DNA from: Kribbella catacumbae DSM 19601
GTDB lineage: Bacteria; Actinomycetota; Actinomycetes; Propionibacteriales; Kribbellaceae
DNA: 64,000 nt
Reading direction: 5' to 3'
NCBI RefSeq assembly: GCF_000372465.1
Contig: NZ_AQUZ01000044.1
Coordinates: forward strand, 1 to 64,000
In this document: in pieces, positions 25,561-34,650 of the stretch
Layout of the letters: every line of letters starts with the position of its first letter
How positions within the stretch are numbered: position 1 is the stretch's first letter
Notes under the pieces: generated by a model
Databases searched by the model: none
Told to the model about the DNA's origin: nothing
What the model saw: the letters and a program-made list of their open reading frames with translations, nothing else
Translations under genes and position numbers: made by a program

Positions 25561-25974
25561 TCAGGTACAGGCGCCGGTCGCGGTGACCAGGCCGTTGACG
25601 CCGAGGGTGATCGTGTAGCCGGTACCGACGGGGCGGTCGCGGAGGAGCTGGTCGATGCCGACGGTGAGGGCGAGCCAGCCTGCGTCTCCGGCCGGCGGGT
25701 AGGTGCCGTTCTTGGCGTAGAACGCCTCGACGGCGACCTGCACGGTCTTCTTGTCGGTCTTACATGCGGCAACGTTGCCACGATCCTGAATACCGCTGAC
25801 GGCGAACACGACGATGCCGGACAGCACGCCGAGGATCACGATCACGATCAGCAGTTCGATCAGGGTGAAGCCGGACTCGCTCTTGTGCGCGTGGACTCGG
25901 CGGGCTGGTTGCTGGTTCGAGGCGCGGTGGACGGTTCGGGCGGCCAGGACGGTGGCCCGAAGGCGGTGTTCCAT
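25561..25974 (-). CDS. pilA: Major type IV prepilin PilA1
   Basis: 137 residues from MEHRLR; GGA lies ~6 nt upstream. Processing site after Gly32, then FTLIELLIVIVILGVLSGIVVF with Glu5. The leader of about 32 residues is very long against 14 for PilA2. The globular part is small with two Cys (AACKTDKKTV and TGACT at the end), giving a pilin-type C-terminal disulfide. First gene of block 1, followed by paired hairpins. Confidence 0.9.
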   Translation of the reverse strand: MEHRLRATVLAARTVHRASNQQPARRVHAHKSESGFTLIELLIVIVILGVLSGIVVFAVSGIQDRGNVAACKTDKKTVQVAVEAFYAKNGTYPPAGDAGWLALTVGIDQLLRDRPVGTGYTITLGVNGLVTATGACT

Positions 25975-26193
25975 GGTGCTTCCTTTGCAGATGCTCCGGC
26001 AGGCGACGGAGACAGGGTCTTCCAGGCGCGGCCGCACGCGGCGGATCGACCGGAGCACTGCAGATCCGACCCCTGGATCCAGTGCACGAAGCCGACGCTG
26101 ATCCCCCAGATGCCGGTTGCTGCCGCGACAAACACTCGTCTCTGCAAGGCCCGCGTCACAGCGGGCGAACGCCCGACGTTCTTGACCACTCAG

Positions 26194-26229
26194 CTGACAC
26201 CTGTCAGCCGATCGGCCGACAGGTGTCAG
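26194..26229 (-). terminator. Terminator closing pilus block 2
   Basis: CTGACACCTGTC (26194-26205) pairs perfectly with GACAGGTGTCAG (26218-26229); the inner GCCGATCGGC extends the stem after one mismatch. Lies 11 bp beyond the RR2 stop, separating the block 2 transcript from pilA1. Confidence 0.8.
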
Positions 26230-26239
26230 GGTGCGACGG

Positions 26240-26893
26240 CTAGGCAGGCACCGAGAGGCTCTGCTCGATCAGGCCGAGGCGTAGGGCGCCCATGATGGCT
26301 TGGGCGCGGTTGCAGGCGCCGAGCTTCTCGTAGAGCCGCGCAACGTAGGTCTTGGCTGTCGAGTGACTGACGTACATCGACTTGGCGATGGTCGGCACCG
26401 ACAATCCGTCCACCAACAGCGACAGCACCTCTCGCTCGCGCGGGCTGAGCACGAGCCCGGTCGCCACTGTTGCCCGCCGGCCCAGGGCCAGCGCAAGGCC
26501 TGTGGCCGTGAAGGACGCGGCCGCTACCGCGGCGTGCCGGATCGCGGCGAGTACTTCCGCGTTGGGCGCCGTCTTGCAGACGAACGCGGACACGCCTGTC
26601 TCCAGGGCGCGGAAGAGGACATCGTCTTCGGTGGCGGACGTGAGCAGGACGATGCCGAGGTCCGGATAGCGGTCCCGGAACTCGCGGGCGACCCGCAGCC
26701 CGTCGCCGTCCGGGAGCGCGACGTCGAGCACGACCACGTCGGGTGCGGCTGCCGCCACGACGGCGGCGGCCTCCGCGGCGCAACCGCACTCCCCCACGAT
26801 CCGGATGTCAGCGGCCGAGCTCACCAGGCTCACCAGGCCGTACCTCGTTAGCGTGTGTCCGTCGATGACGGCCACACCAATCGAATCTGTCAT
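26240..26893 (-). CDS. LuxR/NarL-type response regulator RR2 (pilus block 2)
   Basis: 217 residues. Receiver with Asp57 (VVVLDVALPD) and beta-5 Lys107 (AFVCKTA) but with Gly in place of the second pocket acid (IDGHTL). LuxR-type HTH LVLSPREREVLSLLVDGLSVPTIAKSMYVSHSTAKTYVARLYEKLGA. Highly similar to RR1 over its whole length, including the odd VARLYEKLGA(C/S)NRAQAIM end. Separated from the upstream X-type pilin by 163 bp that is AT-rich for this region, so it may have its own promoter. Confidence 0.9.
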   Translation of the reverse strand: MTDSIGVAVIDGHTLTRYGLVSLVSSAADIRIVGECGCAAEAAAVVAAAAPDVVVLDVALPDGDGLRVAREFRDRYPDLGIVLLTSATEDDVLFRALETGVSAFVCKTAPNAEVLAAIRHAAVAAASFTATGLALALGRRATVATGLVLSPREREVLSLLVDGLSVPTIAKSMYVSHSTAKTYVARLYEKLGACNRAQAIMGALRLGLIEQSLSVPA

Positions 26894-27056
26894 GCGGTCC
26901 CCCCGCTGATATTACGTTCCGTGACAAATGACGATGAAAACTACCTTCTGTAACCTTGATCGTTGAACGTACAGCACTTGTTACGGTGTTGGCGGGGGTG
27001 CTTTCAACCGTTTGTCTTGCCGATCGTGTGACCCGGTGCCCAAGGGGTGGCCAGAC

Positions 27057-29141
27057 CTAGCCCGGGCGGGACCAGCTCAGGATTGTTACTTGGCGGGCTC
27101 CTGCTTGCGGGGTGGTGGGGTCGCTGTCGACCAGTGCCACCTTGGCCCGCAGTACGGGCGAGCCGGCCGGGGCACAGGTCGCTGCCTTGGGGCAGATATA
27201 GACGGACAGGTACATGCTGAAGACGAATCCCGGCGAGTCGTCCGGGACCTCGATCACCACACCTGTGTACGCGAAGCTGCCCGTCTCCTTGACCCACAGG
27301 GAGCGGGCGATGACGCCGAACCGGAAGACCTGCTCGGCCGCGTTGTTGAGCGTGATGTCGAGCGCGGCCTTCGGCGCGTACGTCGTGCCCTGGACGTAGA
27401 ACTGGTTGCCGGAGTTGTTGACCGCCGTGACCAGGGAGCAGTTGGCGCCGTCCTCGCCGCCGCCGGTGTAGGGGCCGCTGGTGACACAGCCGCTGCCTGC
27501 ACGGAACGCCGGCGGGACGAAGGTGAGGTCGAGCTGGATCGAGTCGATGTATTCAGTGTCAGCCTTGGGACTGTTGACGAGATTTGTCTTGAGCTCGATG
27601 GTCGAGCCGCTGTAGGTCCCGGCGTTCACAGCCTTGGCGAGCGCTCCGGTCCGCGCTGTGTCGAGCGGGATCGTGTCGACCTTCAGGATCGTGCTGCCGA
27701 GCTGGCCTGAAGTCGACCCGGTCAGGGCCGGGCCGCCTCCGGTGGTCAAGGAGACGTCGAAGGAGTCGGCCGCCGTGATGTCGGTATGCCGGTGCAGGAT
27801 CTTGACCTCGGCGGACGTCAGCACCGACCCCACAGGAATCGCCTCGGTCGGCGCGAAGCCCTGCACTCTGAGGACGGTCGAGTCGTTCTTCTTCGTGCTG
27901 TTCCAGGACGCGATCGGGGTGCCGCCGGCCGTTGCGAGGCTTGCGGTCGTCGCATTGGTGAACTCACCCGCAGCCGTCACGCCGGTGAGTTTCAAGGAGT
28001 TGCCATCACCGGTCCAGGCCGTCGTCGTATCGGTTCCGGACTTGAGGCCGTAGATCGCGACCGGGGACCTGTCCACCCGGTAGGTTCCGCAGATCTCGGC
28101 CTGACCGGCCTTGATCGCGAAGCGGCTGTCCCCACCGAAGATGAACTGCACGCCGACCGCGCTCGCGTTCTTGATCGGGTTGTCGCAGGACCCCGGGATC
28201 AACGCCGGTACCGGCGGGCTGGCGATGATCGCGCCCGCCGCGTTGACCGGCGTACCGGCGACCAGGTAGCCGTCGTTGACCGACCAGGTGTTGCCGTCAG
28301 GTCCAGCCGTCAGCAGCGGGTTGGCGTTTACCCCGTTGTTGCGGAAGTCGAAGTAGTACACCCCCGGCTTGAACCACCAGGTGCTGTTCTTGCAGGCGCT
28401 GTTGCCCTTCATCATGTCGTTCAGCCCGTACACGTCGTCGTAGGTACCGGGGAGGAAGGTCACCACCGAGTTGGGCGTCGTACAGGCCGGCAGGTTGCGG
28501 TGCACCGGCGGTTCCGTTGCCGAGGGCGGGTAGTTGGGGTCGTCGCCGAGGACGTTCGGCGTACTGCCGTAGTTGCAGGACGGCGCCGGAGTGCTCTGGA
28601 TCGTTCCTGTGCAAGTCGTCCGGGCCCAGGTCGAGGCGTTGGTGTTCAGCGCGCCATTGACGACGTTGATGTTCGAGTTGGAGAACACGTTGCCCCGGAC
28701 CCGGAAGGTCGATCCGGTGTTCTGGCGGATGTTGAGACCGTCCTCACCGCTGACCTCACCGAGGGTCAGGATGGCGTTGCCAGGCCGGTTGCACTGTGAC
28801 AGCGACGGGCACTGGATCAGCACCTTCTTCGGGTCGGCCTCGCAGGTGACCGCCGCCGAGTCGGCACCGTAGAAACCGTTCAGCTGCAGGGTGTTGGAGC
28901 CGCCGAAGCACTTCTGGCCGGCGGCATCGTTGAAGGTGCTGTTGCGGAGGTTGTTGATCGAGGCCTGCAGGGCACCGTCCGCGTTGTACGTCGCAGCCGC
29001 CTGGTCGCGGAGTCCTACCGTCGCCCGGATGCCGGTGTCCGATCTGGTCAGCAGGGCCGCCAGGCCGAGCGCGATCACGGTGACCAGGATCATGACCAGG
29101 ACCAGCGCGGCACCCTGCTCGGAGTGGGCGCGCGACTTCAT
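27057..29141 (-). CDS. Large PilX/GspK-like minor pilin, block 2
   Basis: 694 residues from MKSRAHSEQG; the longer frame runs into the W-type pilin. After Gly: AALVLVMILVTVIALGLAALL with no Glu at position 5. Then AAATYNADGALQASINNLRNSTFN and a large exported domain with about a dozen Cys, the STWWFKPGVYYFDFRNN motif and a long beta-rich middle. About 50 residues longer than its block 1 paralogue. Likely a tip-exposed subunit. ATGA overlap with the upstream gene. Confidence 0.77.
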   Translation of the reverse strand: MKSRAHSEQGAALVLVMILVTVIALGLAALLTRSDTGIRATVGLRDQAAATYNADGALQASINNLRNSTFNDAAGQKCFGGSNTLQLNGFYGADSAAVTCEADPKKVLIQCPSLSQCNRPGNAILTLGEVSGEDGLNIRQNTGSTFRVRGNVFSNSNINVVNGALNTNASTWARTTCTGTIQSTPAPSCNYGSTPNVLGDDPNYPPSATEPPVHRNLPACTTPNSVVTFLPGTYDDVYGLNDMMKGNSACKNSTWWFKPGVYYFDFRNNGVNANPLLTAGPDGNTWSVNDGYLVAGTPVNAAGAIIASPPVPALIPGSCDNPIKNASAVGVQFIFGGDSRFAIKAGQAEICGTYRVDRSPVAIYGLKSGTDTTTAWTGDGNSLKLTGVTAAGEFTNATTASLATAGGTPIASWNSTKKNDSTVLRVQGFAPTEAIPVGSVLTSAEVKILHRHTDITAADSFDVSLTTGGGPALTGSTSGQLGSTILKVDTIPLDTARTGALAKAVNAGTYSGSTIELKTNLVNSPKADTEYIDSIQLDLTFVPPAFRAGSGCVTSGPYTGGGEDGANCSLVTAVNNSGNQFYVQGTTYAPKAALDITLNNAAEQVFRFGVIARSLWVKETGSFAYTGVVIEVPDDSPGFVFSMYLSVYICPKAATCAPAGSPVLRAKVALVDSDPTTPQAGARQVTILSWSRPG

Positions 29142-29767
29142 GACTGCCTCCGCTGACCGTTGAGTGTGATCGGGTATTCGCCGGCCAGCGGCTTCGTCGC
29201 CACCAGGCGAAGGGTGATCTCGTTCGGTACCGCCGCCACCTCGCAAGCCGACGAGCAGCCCACGGTGACGCTGCCAGGCTTCACGTTGTGGGCGACCAGT
29301 ACGTCGACCGGCGTATCGCTGCCCGAACACTTCAGCCGATGCAACTCGGTGCTGCCGGCAACCGTTTTCAGGTAGTAGGCGACGACAACCTTCTTCGGAG
29401 TCGTCATCGAGTCCGTCGGATCCCAAGCATCGGACAGGAGCCGCAGCACAGCGACCGGAGTACCGGCTCCTCCACACGTGTAGCCGTCTTGGTTGTAGGC
29501 GGCATCCAGTTGGACCGATGGCTTGAAGGGCAACGAGTTGCCGCTCACGTTGTCGTAGTCGCGGATACCGACGCCGGCCACGTCACGGGCGAAGTACGAC
29601 GAACTGAGCTGCGCGTCGTGCGACAAGTCCATCCGCTCCTGGGTGCTGCCGGTGTTCCTCAGGGCACTCATCACGGTGCCGGACAGCGGGACCGTGATGA
29701 TGCCGAGGATGACGATCGCCACCAGCAGCTCCACCAGCGTGAAGCCGCCATCGTTTCTCATCCGCAT
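29138..29767 (-). CDS. Type IV prepilin-like protein (PilW/GspJ-like), block 2
   Basis: 209 residues. Very short leader MRMRNDGG, then FTLVELLVAIVILGIITVPLSGTV with Glu5. Body SYFARDVAGVGIRDYDN and SVTVGCSSACEVAAVPNEITLRLVAT match the block 1 copy. GAGG lies 5 nt before the ATG. Overlaps the upstream V-type pilin by 10 bp and the downstream X-type gene by 4 bp. Confidence 0.87.
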   Translation of the reverse strand: MRMRNDGGFTLVELLVAIVILGIITVPLSGTVMSALRNTGSTQERMDLSHDAQLSSSYFARDVAGVGIRDYDNVSGNSLPFKPSVQLDAAYNQDGYTCGGAGTPVAVLRLLSDAWDPTDSMTTPKKVVVAYYLKTVAGSTELHRLKCSGSDTPVDVLVAHNVKPGSVTVGCSSACEVAAVPNEITLRLVATKPLAGEYPITLNGQRRQS

Positions 29768-30222
29768 AGGTCCTCACCCAGTCCACAAGGCTTCCGCAGT
29801 ACTACGACCAGCTGCTCGCTGGCCCGCCCGTCAGCGCTGGCGACCTTGACGGTCAGCTTCTGCAAGCCCTTGTCCGGACCGCAGGCCGGCTGCCACGCCG
29901 TACCGTCCCAGTACCGGATCGACCCTGGGACGACTGAGTGCTGGAAGCCCGCCGGCACTGTGAAGGAGCCAAGTGCGTAGGGCGACGGCGAGGCGCAGCC
30001 GTCGACATAGTGGCCGTCGGCAACGTAGTTCTGGAGCGCCTCGGCGTAGTCGCGGACCGTGGTACCGGCGGTGGCCTGCTTGCGGTGAATGTCGGACATC
30101 AGCACGCTCGTGGTCAAACCGGCCATCAGTGCCACCGCGACGATGCCCATGACCGCGACGGCCAGCAGCATCTCGACCAGGGTCTCCCCTTGTTCGCCGG
30201 CGACCTGACGGCGGCGAGACAT
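29758..30222 (-). CDS. Type IV prepilin-like protein (PilV/GspI-like), block 2
   Basis: 154 residues. Leader MSRRRQVAGEQG, then ETLVEMLLAVAVMGIVAVALM with Glu5 and Glu at position 1. The body (IHRKQATAGTTVRDYAEALQNYVADGHY; DKGLQKLTVKVASADGRASEQL) is strongly shared with the block 1 copy. Starts on the last base of the pilC2 stop. Confidence 0.88.
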   Translation of the reverse strand: MSRRRQVAGEQGETLVEMLLAVAVMGIVAVALMAGLTTSVLMSDIHRKQATAGTTVRDYAEALQNYVADGHYVDGCASPSPYALGSFTVPAGFQHSVVPGSIRYWDGTAWQPACGPDKGLQKLTVKVASADGRASEQLVVVLRKPCGLGEDLCG

Positions 30223-31427
30223 CAGCCCTGGACCTGACGGAAGATGCCGTACATCGCGGACACCAGCGCCACGGCGACGAAGCCGACGACAACCCCCATC
30301 GCGATGATGACGGCCGGCTCGAACAAGCCGATCAGCTTCTTCAGCTTGTACTCGAGCTCGCCCTCGTAGTACTCCGCGGTGACCTCGAGCTGGGTGTCGA
30401 GCGTTCCGGTGTCCTCGCCGACGCGCATCATCTGTGCGGCGGTCGACGGGAAGAGGCCGGTGGCGGCCAGCGGCCGGGCCAGTCCTTCGCCCTCGAGCAG
30501 CGCCTCACCCGCTCCGCCGAGCGCATGCCGGAAAACCAGGTTCGGCAAGGAGCCGGTCGCGACCCGAAGCGCCTCGGGAAGCTGGACACCGGCGCCGACC
30601 ATCGACGAGAGGATCCGGCAGAACCGTTCCACCAAAGCGAACCGGATGGTGCCACCGATCACCGGGAGCGCCAGAAACAGCCGGTCCCGGGCGTAACGGC
30701 CGCCGTGGGTCCTGGTGATCGCGAACACGATCAGCGCCAGCGCCGCCGCGCCGATGCCGATGGCCCACCACCAAGCGGTGAGAAAGTCGGTGACGGCGAG
30801 CAGCATCCGCGTCGGCAGTGGCAGCTCGGCATGCAGACTCGCGAAGAACTCCTTGAACCGTGGCAACACGAACGCCGCCAGCACCACGACGGTGACCAGC
30901 GACATGAGCGCCACGATGGCCGGATAGATCATCGCCTGCTTGATCTTGCGCCGCGCTTCCAGATCACGCTCCAGGTACTTCGCCAGCTGGGACAGCACCG
31001 TGTCGAGCTGGCCGCTGAGTTCCGCCGAACGCAGGATGCCCCGATAGAACTCGGGGAAGATCTTGGGATGCCGGTCGAAACAGTCCGACAGCTTGTCCCC
31101 ACCCCGGAGTCCCGCTTCGACCTCGGCCATCATCCGGCGTACGGAGGTGTTGTCGGCCTCCTGGCCCAGGCTGTGGACGGCGTCGATCAGGGGCAGACCA
31201 GCCTTGATGAACGCGCCGAGCTGGCGGGACAGGTGCATGACCTCCTCGCGCTTGACCCGCCGGGCGGTGATCTCCAGCTGGAGCAGACCCGGCTTCTCGG
31301 TCACCCGGATGTCGCGGAGCTCCCGCTCGTACAGGGCCAGCTCGGCTTCCTCGCGGGTGTCCGCCTTGGTGATCCCCTTGGCGCGCTGACCGTCGGGCGC
31401 GAGGGCGACGTACGCGTACCTGGTCAT
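30222..31427 (-). CDS. pilC: Type IV pilus platform protein PilC2
   Basis: 401 residues, GspF family with two repeated cytoplasmic/membrane halves (LSRQLGAFIKAGLPLIDAVHSLG; VERFCRILSSMVGAGVQLPEALRVA). Same length as PilC1 and aligned throughout, with most changes conservative. One base separates it from the pilB2 stop. Confidence 0.95.
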   Translation of the reverse strand: MTRYAYVALAPDGQRAKGITKADTREEAELALYERELRDIRVTEKPGLLQLEITARRVKREEVMHLSRQLGAFIKAGLPLIDAVHSLGQEADNTSVRRMMAEVEAGLRGGDKLSDCFDRHPKIFPEFYRGILRSAELSGQLDTVLSQLAKYLERDLEARRKIKQAMIYPAIVALMSLVTVVVLAAFVLPRFKEFFASLHAELPLPTRMLLAVTDFLTAWWWAIGIGAAALALIVFAITRTHGGRYARDRLFLALPVIGGTIRFALVERFCRILSSMVGAGVQLPEALRVATGSLPNLVFRHALGGAGEALLEGEGLARPLAATGLFPSTAAQMMRVGEDTGTLDTQLEVTAEYYEGELEYKLKKLIGLFEPAVIIAMGVVVGFVAVALVSAMYGIFRQVQG

Positions 31428-31428
31428 C

Positions 31429-33066
31429 TCAGCTCCCGACCACGTAGATGGAACGCACGACCTCGGCGACTGTCGTGACTCCCGCTCCGACCAGCCGGAC
31501 CGCTTCCTCCTGCAGAGTGCGCATGCCCTCGTACCGCGCGACCTTGCGGATCTCGTCGTGGGACGCCCGGTCGACGATCAGCTCGCGGATGGCGTCGGTC
31601 ACCGGCATCAGTTCGTAGACACCGGTCCGCTCCAGGAAGCCGGTGTGCGAGCAGAAGTTGCAGCCCACGCCCCGAACCAGCCCGCCGACCGGGACCTGGC
31701 CACCGAAGGTGTCCAGGAACGCCAGCTCCTCGGCCGGCGGCTGGTAGGTCTCCCGGCAGTTGTGGCAGATCCGGCGGACCAGCCGCTGGGAGACGACCGC
31801 GCTGATCGAGGAGGCGATCAGGAAGTTCTCGATTCCCATGTCCAGCAGGCGATGCAGCGCCGTCGCCGCGTCGGTCGCGTGCAGGGACGACAGCACGAAG
31901 TGACCGGTCAGCGCGGACTGGACCGCGATCCGCGCGGTCTCCACGTCGCGGACCTCGCCGACCAGGATCACGTCGGGGTCCTGCCGCAGGATCGAGCGAA
32001 GCCCACCGGCGAAGGTGATCCCGGCCGAGGAGTTGATCTGGATCTGGTTGATCGAGGAGAACGTGTACTCGACCGGGTCCTCGATCGTCATGATGTTGCG
32101 CTCGGGAGTGTTGATCTCGCCGAGCGAGCCGTAGAGCGTGGTGGTCTTGCCACTGCCGGTCGGCCCCGCGCAGATCACCATCCCGTATGGCGACCTGAGC
32201 AGGCTGGAGTAGCGCCTGGCCATCTCGGGCGGCATCCCTAGCTGCTCCAGCTTGAACAGCGGGCGGCTCTTGTCGAGGAGCCGCAGGACGACCTTCTCGC
32301 CACCGACCACTGCCGTCGTGGAGACCCGGATGTCGACCTCGCGGCCTTCGACGTCCATGCTGATCTGGCCGTCCTGGGGGCGGCGCCGCTCGACGATGTT
32401 GAGGTCGGCCATGATCTTGATCCGGCTGACCACCGCCGGGCCGATCGAGCCGGGCAGCTCCAGCTGGTCGTGCAGGGCGCCGTCGACGCGGAACCGGATT
32501 CGGACCCGGTCGTCGTGCGGTTCGATGTGTACGTCGGACGCACGATCCCGCAGGGCTTGCGTGATGATGAGTTGCACGACCTGGACGACCGGAGCCTCGT
32601 CGTTCGCGGCGGCCACCTCGACCCGGCTGGAGTCCTTGCGGATCACGTCGCGCGCCTCGAACATCTTCAGGCGGGTGTCGATCCCGGTCAGCGCCCGGAA
32701 GCTGTTGCCGATGGCGGTGAGGATGTCGGTCGGCGCCGCGATCCGCAGTACGACTCTGCGATCGAGTACGGCCCGCAGGTCGGCCTCGACCTCTGGATCG
32801 GCGACCGCGACGGTGATGCTGTCCGCGTCGATGGTCAGCGGGACCGCGGTGAGAGCGCGGGCGGTCTGTTCGTCGATCAGCGCCGCGGCGGCTGGATCCG
32901 GGCTGACCGTCCGGAGATCGACCTGGGCGAGCCCGTGCTGCTCGGCGATCTGCCGCGCCCGGTTGCGTTCGATCTGCAGGTCGTCCTGGGACGCGGCCGG
33001 CAGTACTTCGGGCCGCGCGGTGAGGGTGACAGTGTCCGCGGCCTGATCACGCTTGCGGTGCCTCAT
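31429..33066 (-). CDS. pilB: Pilus assembly ATPase PilB2 (full length)
   Basis: 545 residues. The N1 domain at about 30-145 (ARQIAEQHGLAQVDLRTVSPDPAAAALID; LTIDADSITVAVADPEVEADLRAVLD) is followed by the ATPase core: GPTGSGKTTTLYG, TIEDPVEYTFS, ILRQDPDVILVGEVRD, HATDAATALHRLLDMGI and tetracysteine CHNC ... CNFC. Extends pili with PilC2. Start overlaps the pilT2 stop by 4 bp, the arrangement broken by the transposon in block 1. Confidence 0.95.
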   Translation of the reverse strand: MRHRKRDQAADTVTLTARPEVLPAASQDDLQIERNRARQIAEQHGLAQVDLRTVSPDPAAAALIDEQTARALTAVPLTIDADSITVAVADPEVEADLRAVLDRRVVLRIAAPTDILTAIGNSFRALTGIDTRLKMFEARDVIRKDSSRVEVAAANDEAPVVQVVQLIITQALRDRASDVHIEPHDDRVRIRFRVDGALHDQLELPGSIGPAVVSRIKIMADLNIVERRRPQDGQISMDVEGREVDIRVSTTAVVGGEKVVLRLLDKSRPLFKLEQLGMPPEMARRYSSLLRSPYGMVICAGPTGSGKTTTLYGSLGEINTPERNIMTIEDPVEYTFSSINQIQINSSAGITFAGGLRSILRQDPDVILVGEVRDVETARIAVQSALTGHFVLSSLHATDAATALHRLLDMGIENFLIASSISAVVSQRLVRRICHNCRETYQPPAEELAFLDTFGGQVPVGGLVRGVGCNFCSHTGFLERTGVYELMPVTDAIRELIVDRASHDEIRKVARYEGMRTLQEEAVRLVGAGVTTVAEVVRSIYVVGS

Positions 33067-34157
33067 GCCGGCGCTCCTGCCCGCAGCCTCGGCCGCGTCT
33101 CGATTTCCTTGGGATAGAGGCTGCGCGCGGCCGCGTCGTCGTACGAGACGGTCCCGGCCTGGACGAGCTCGGACAGCGACTGTTCGAGGGTGAGCATGCC
33201 TTCGCGCTGACCGGTGACGAGTGAGTTGCGCAGCTGGTGGGTCTTGCCTTCCTTGATCAGGTTGCGGATCGCGGAGTTCGCGACCATCACCTCGTACGCC
33301 GCGATCAGGCCGCCCCCGACGCGCGGGATCAGGCGTTGGTAGACGACGCCACTCAGGGCGGCGGCCAGCTGGACGCGGACCTGCGACTGTTGCTCGGCCG
33401 GGAAGACGTCGATGATCCGGGCCAGCGACTGCGCGGTGTCGTTGGTGTGCAAGGTGGCGAAAACCAAGTGGCCGGTCTCGGCGATGGTGAGTGCGAACCG
33501 GATCGACTCCAGGTCACGCATCTCGCCAACCAGCAGGACATCGGGGTCCTCGCGCAAGGCCGCCCGGAGTGCGTCGGCGAAGGAGGCGGTGTCGCTGCCG
33601 ACCTCGCGCTGGTTCACGGCAGAGCGTCGATGGTCGTGCACGTACTCGATCGGGTCCTCGATGGTGATGATGTGGCAGGCCCGGTCGGTGTTGATCTGGT
33701 TGATCACGGCCGCGAGCGTGGTCGACTTGCCGGAACCGGTCGGGCCGGTGACGAGGACCAGGCCCTGATGTTGCCGGGCGAACTGGCCGAGGATCGGCGG
33801 CAGGCCCAGCTCGGCCATGGTCGGGATGTTGCGGGGGATCATCCGGAGCGCGACGGTGCTGTCGCCGCGCTGGCTGAACGCGTTGCCGCGGATCCGGGCG
33901 GTGTCACGCCAGGAGAAGGAGAAGTCGAGTTCGAAGGTGTTGCACCAGGCTTCGGCCTGTACCGGTGTGAGGAGCTCGGTGAGTAGCTGGTCGGTGTCGT
34001 CGTGGGTCAGTGCCGTGGCGCCGTTGGCCGGGTGAAGGTCGCCGTGGACGCGGAGCTGCGGTGGCATGCCCACAGTCAGCAGCAGGTCGGTGCCGCCGGC
34101 CGTCCAAAGCTCCTCCAGCAGCACGTCGACGCGGCTACCGCGAGCAAGACCTTTCAT
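33063..34157 (-). CDS. pilT: Pilus retraction ATPase PilT2
   Basis: 364 residues from MKGLARG, chosen because GGAGG lies 6 nt upstream and this gives the same length as PilT1. Motifs: GPTGSGKSTTLAA, TIEDPIEYVHDH, LREDPDVLLVGEMRD, ATLHTNDTAQSLARIID and AIRNLIKEGKTHQLRN (the PilT AIRNLIRE signature). An earlier in-frame start (MFQTIQ) lacks a good site. Confidence 0.95.
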   Translation of the reverse strand: MKGLARGSRVDVLLEELWTAGGTDLLLTVGMPPQLRVHGDLHPANGATALTHDDTDQLLTELLTPVQAEAWCNTFELDFSFSWRDTARIRGNAFSQRGDSTVALRMIPRNIPTMAELGLPPILGQFARQHQGLVLVTGPTGSGKSTTLAAVINQINTDRACHIITIEDPIEYVHDHRRSAVNQREVGSDTASFADALRAALREDPDVLLVGEMRDLESIRFALTIAETGHLVFATLHTNDTAQSLARIIDVFPAEQQSQVRVQLAAALSGVVYQRLIPRVGGGLIAAYEVMVANSAIRNLIKEGKTHQLRNSLVTGQREGMLTLEQSLSELVQAGTVSYDDAAARSLYPKEIETRPRLRAGAPA

Positions 34158-34184
34158 GACGTTCCTCCGCTGGATGGTTTGGAA

Positions 34185-34228
34185 CACTGCCGGGAAGAGC
34201 TCTTGGGGGACAGCCCTCCCCGGCAGTG
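34185..34228 (-). promoter_or_regulatory. Hairpin between pilA2 and pilT2
   Basis: CACTGCCGGG (34185-34194) pairs with CCCGGCAGTG (34219-34228); the loop contains the palindrome AAGAGCTCTT. It occupies the same position as the overlapping hairpins of block 1 and may reduce read-through from the pilin gene. Confidence 0.55.
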
Positions 34229-34247
34229 CGCTCGGTGGGGTGCAGGC

Positions 34248-34598
34248 TTACGGGCAGGGGGCGTCGACAACGCCGTTGACGAGAACCCGGCCCGCGGAGT
34301 TGGTCTCGATCGTGTAGTGCGTTGAGGCCGGCACATCCCGGATCAGGCCGGCGGCCTTCAGCCCCGCGACATTTGCCGCGTACGCAGCGGGGTTGCTCTT
34401 GGCGTACATGGCTTCCTGGGCAGTTGCGATCGTGGCCACGTCGGACTTGCAGGCTGCCGAGACACCACGGTCGTTGATGCCCGAGACCGCGAAGACGACG
34501 ATGCCGGACAAGATGCCCAGGATGACGATGACGATGAGCAGTTCGATCAGGGTGAAGCCGGACTCGTTACGGCGAGCCTGGCGAAGATTGTGAAGCAT
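34248..34598 (-). CDS. pilA: Major type IV prepilin PilA2
   Basis: 116 residues. Leader MLHNLRQARRNESG (14 residues), then FTLIELLIVIVILGILSGIVVF, Glu5 present. Short globular domain with two Cys (SAACKSDVAT; DAPCP at the C-terminus). Strikingly similar to PilA1 in the N-terminal helix and different after it. Downstream of the CpaE-like gene by 52 bp. Confidence 0.92.
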   Translation of the reverse strand: MLHNLRQARRNESGFTLIELLIVIVILGILSGIVVFAVSGINDRGVSAACKSDVATIATAQEAMYAKSNPAAYAANVAGLKAAGLIRDVPASTHYTIETNSAGRVLVNGVVDAPCP

Positions 34599-34650
34599 GA
34601 TGGTTTCTCTTTCTCTGTCAAGGATTTGATGGCTGGTACTGCGAGACGCG

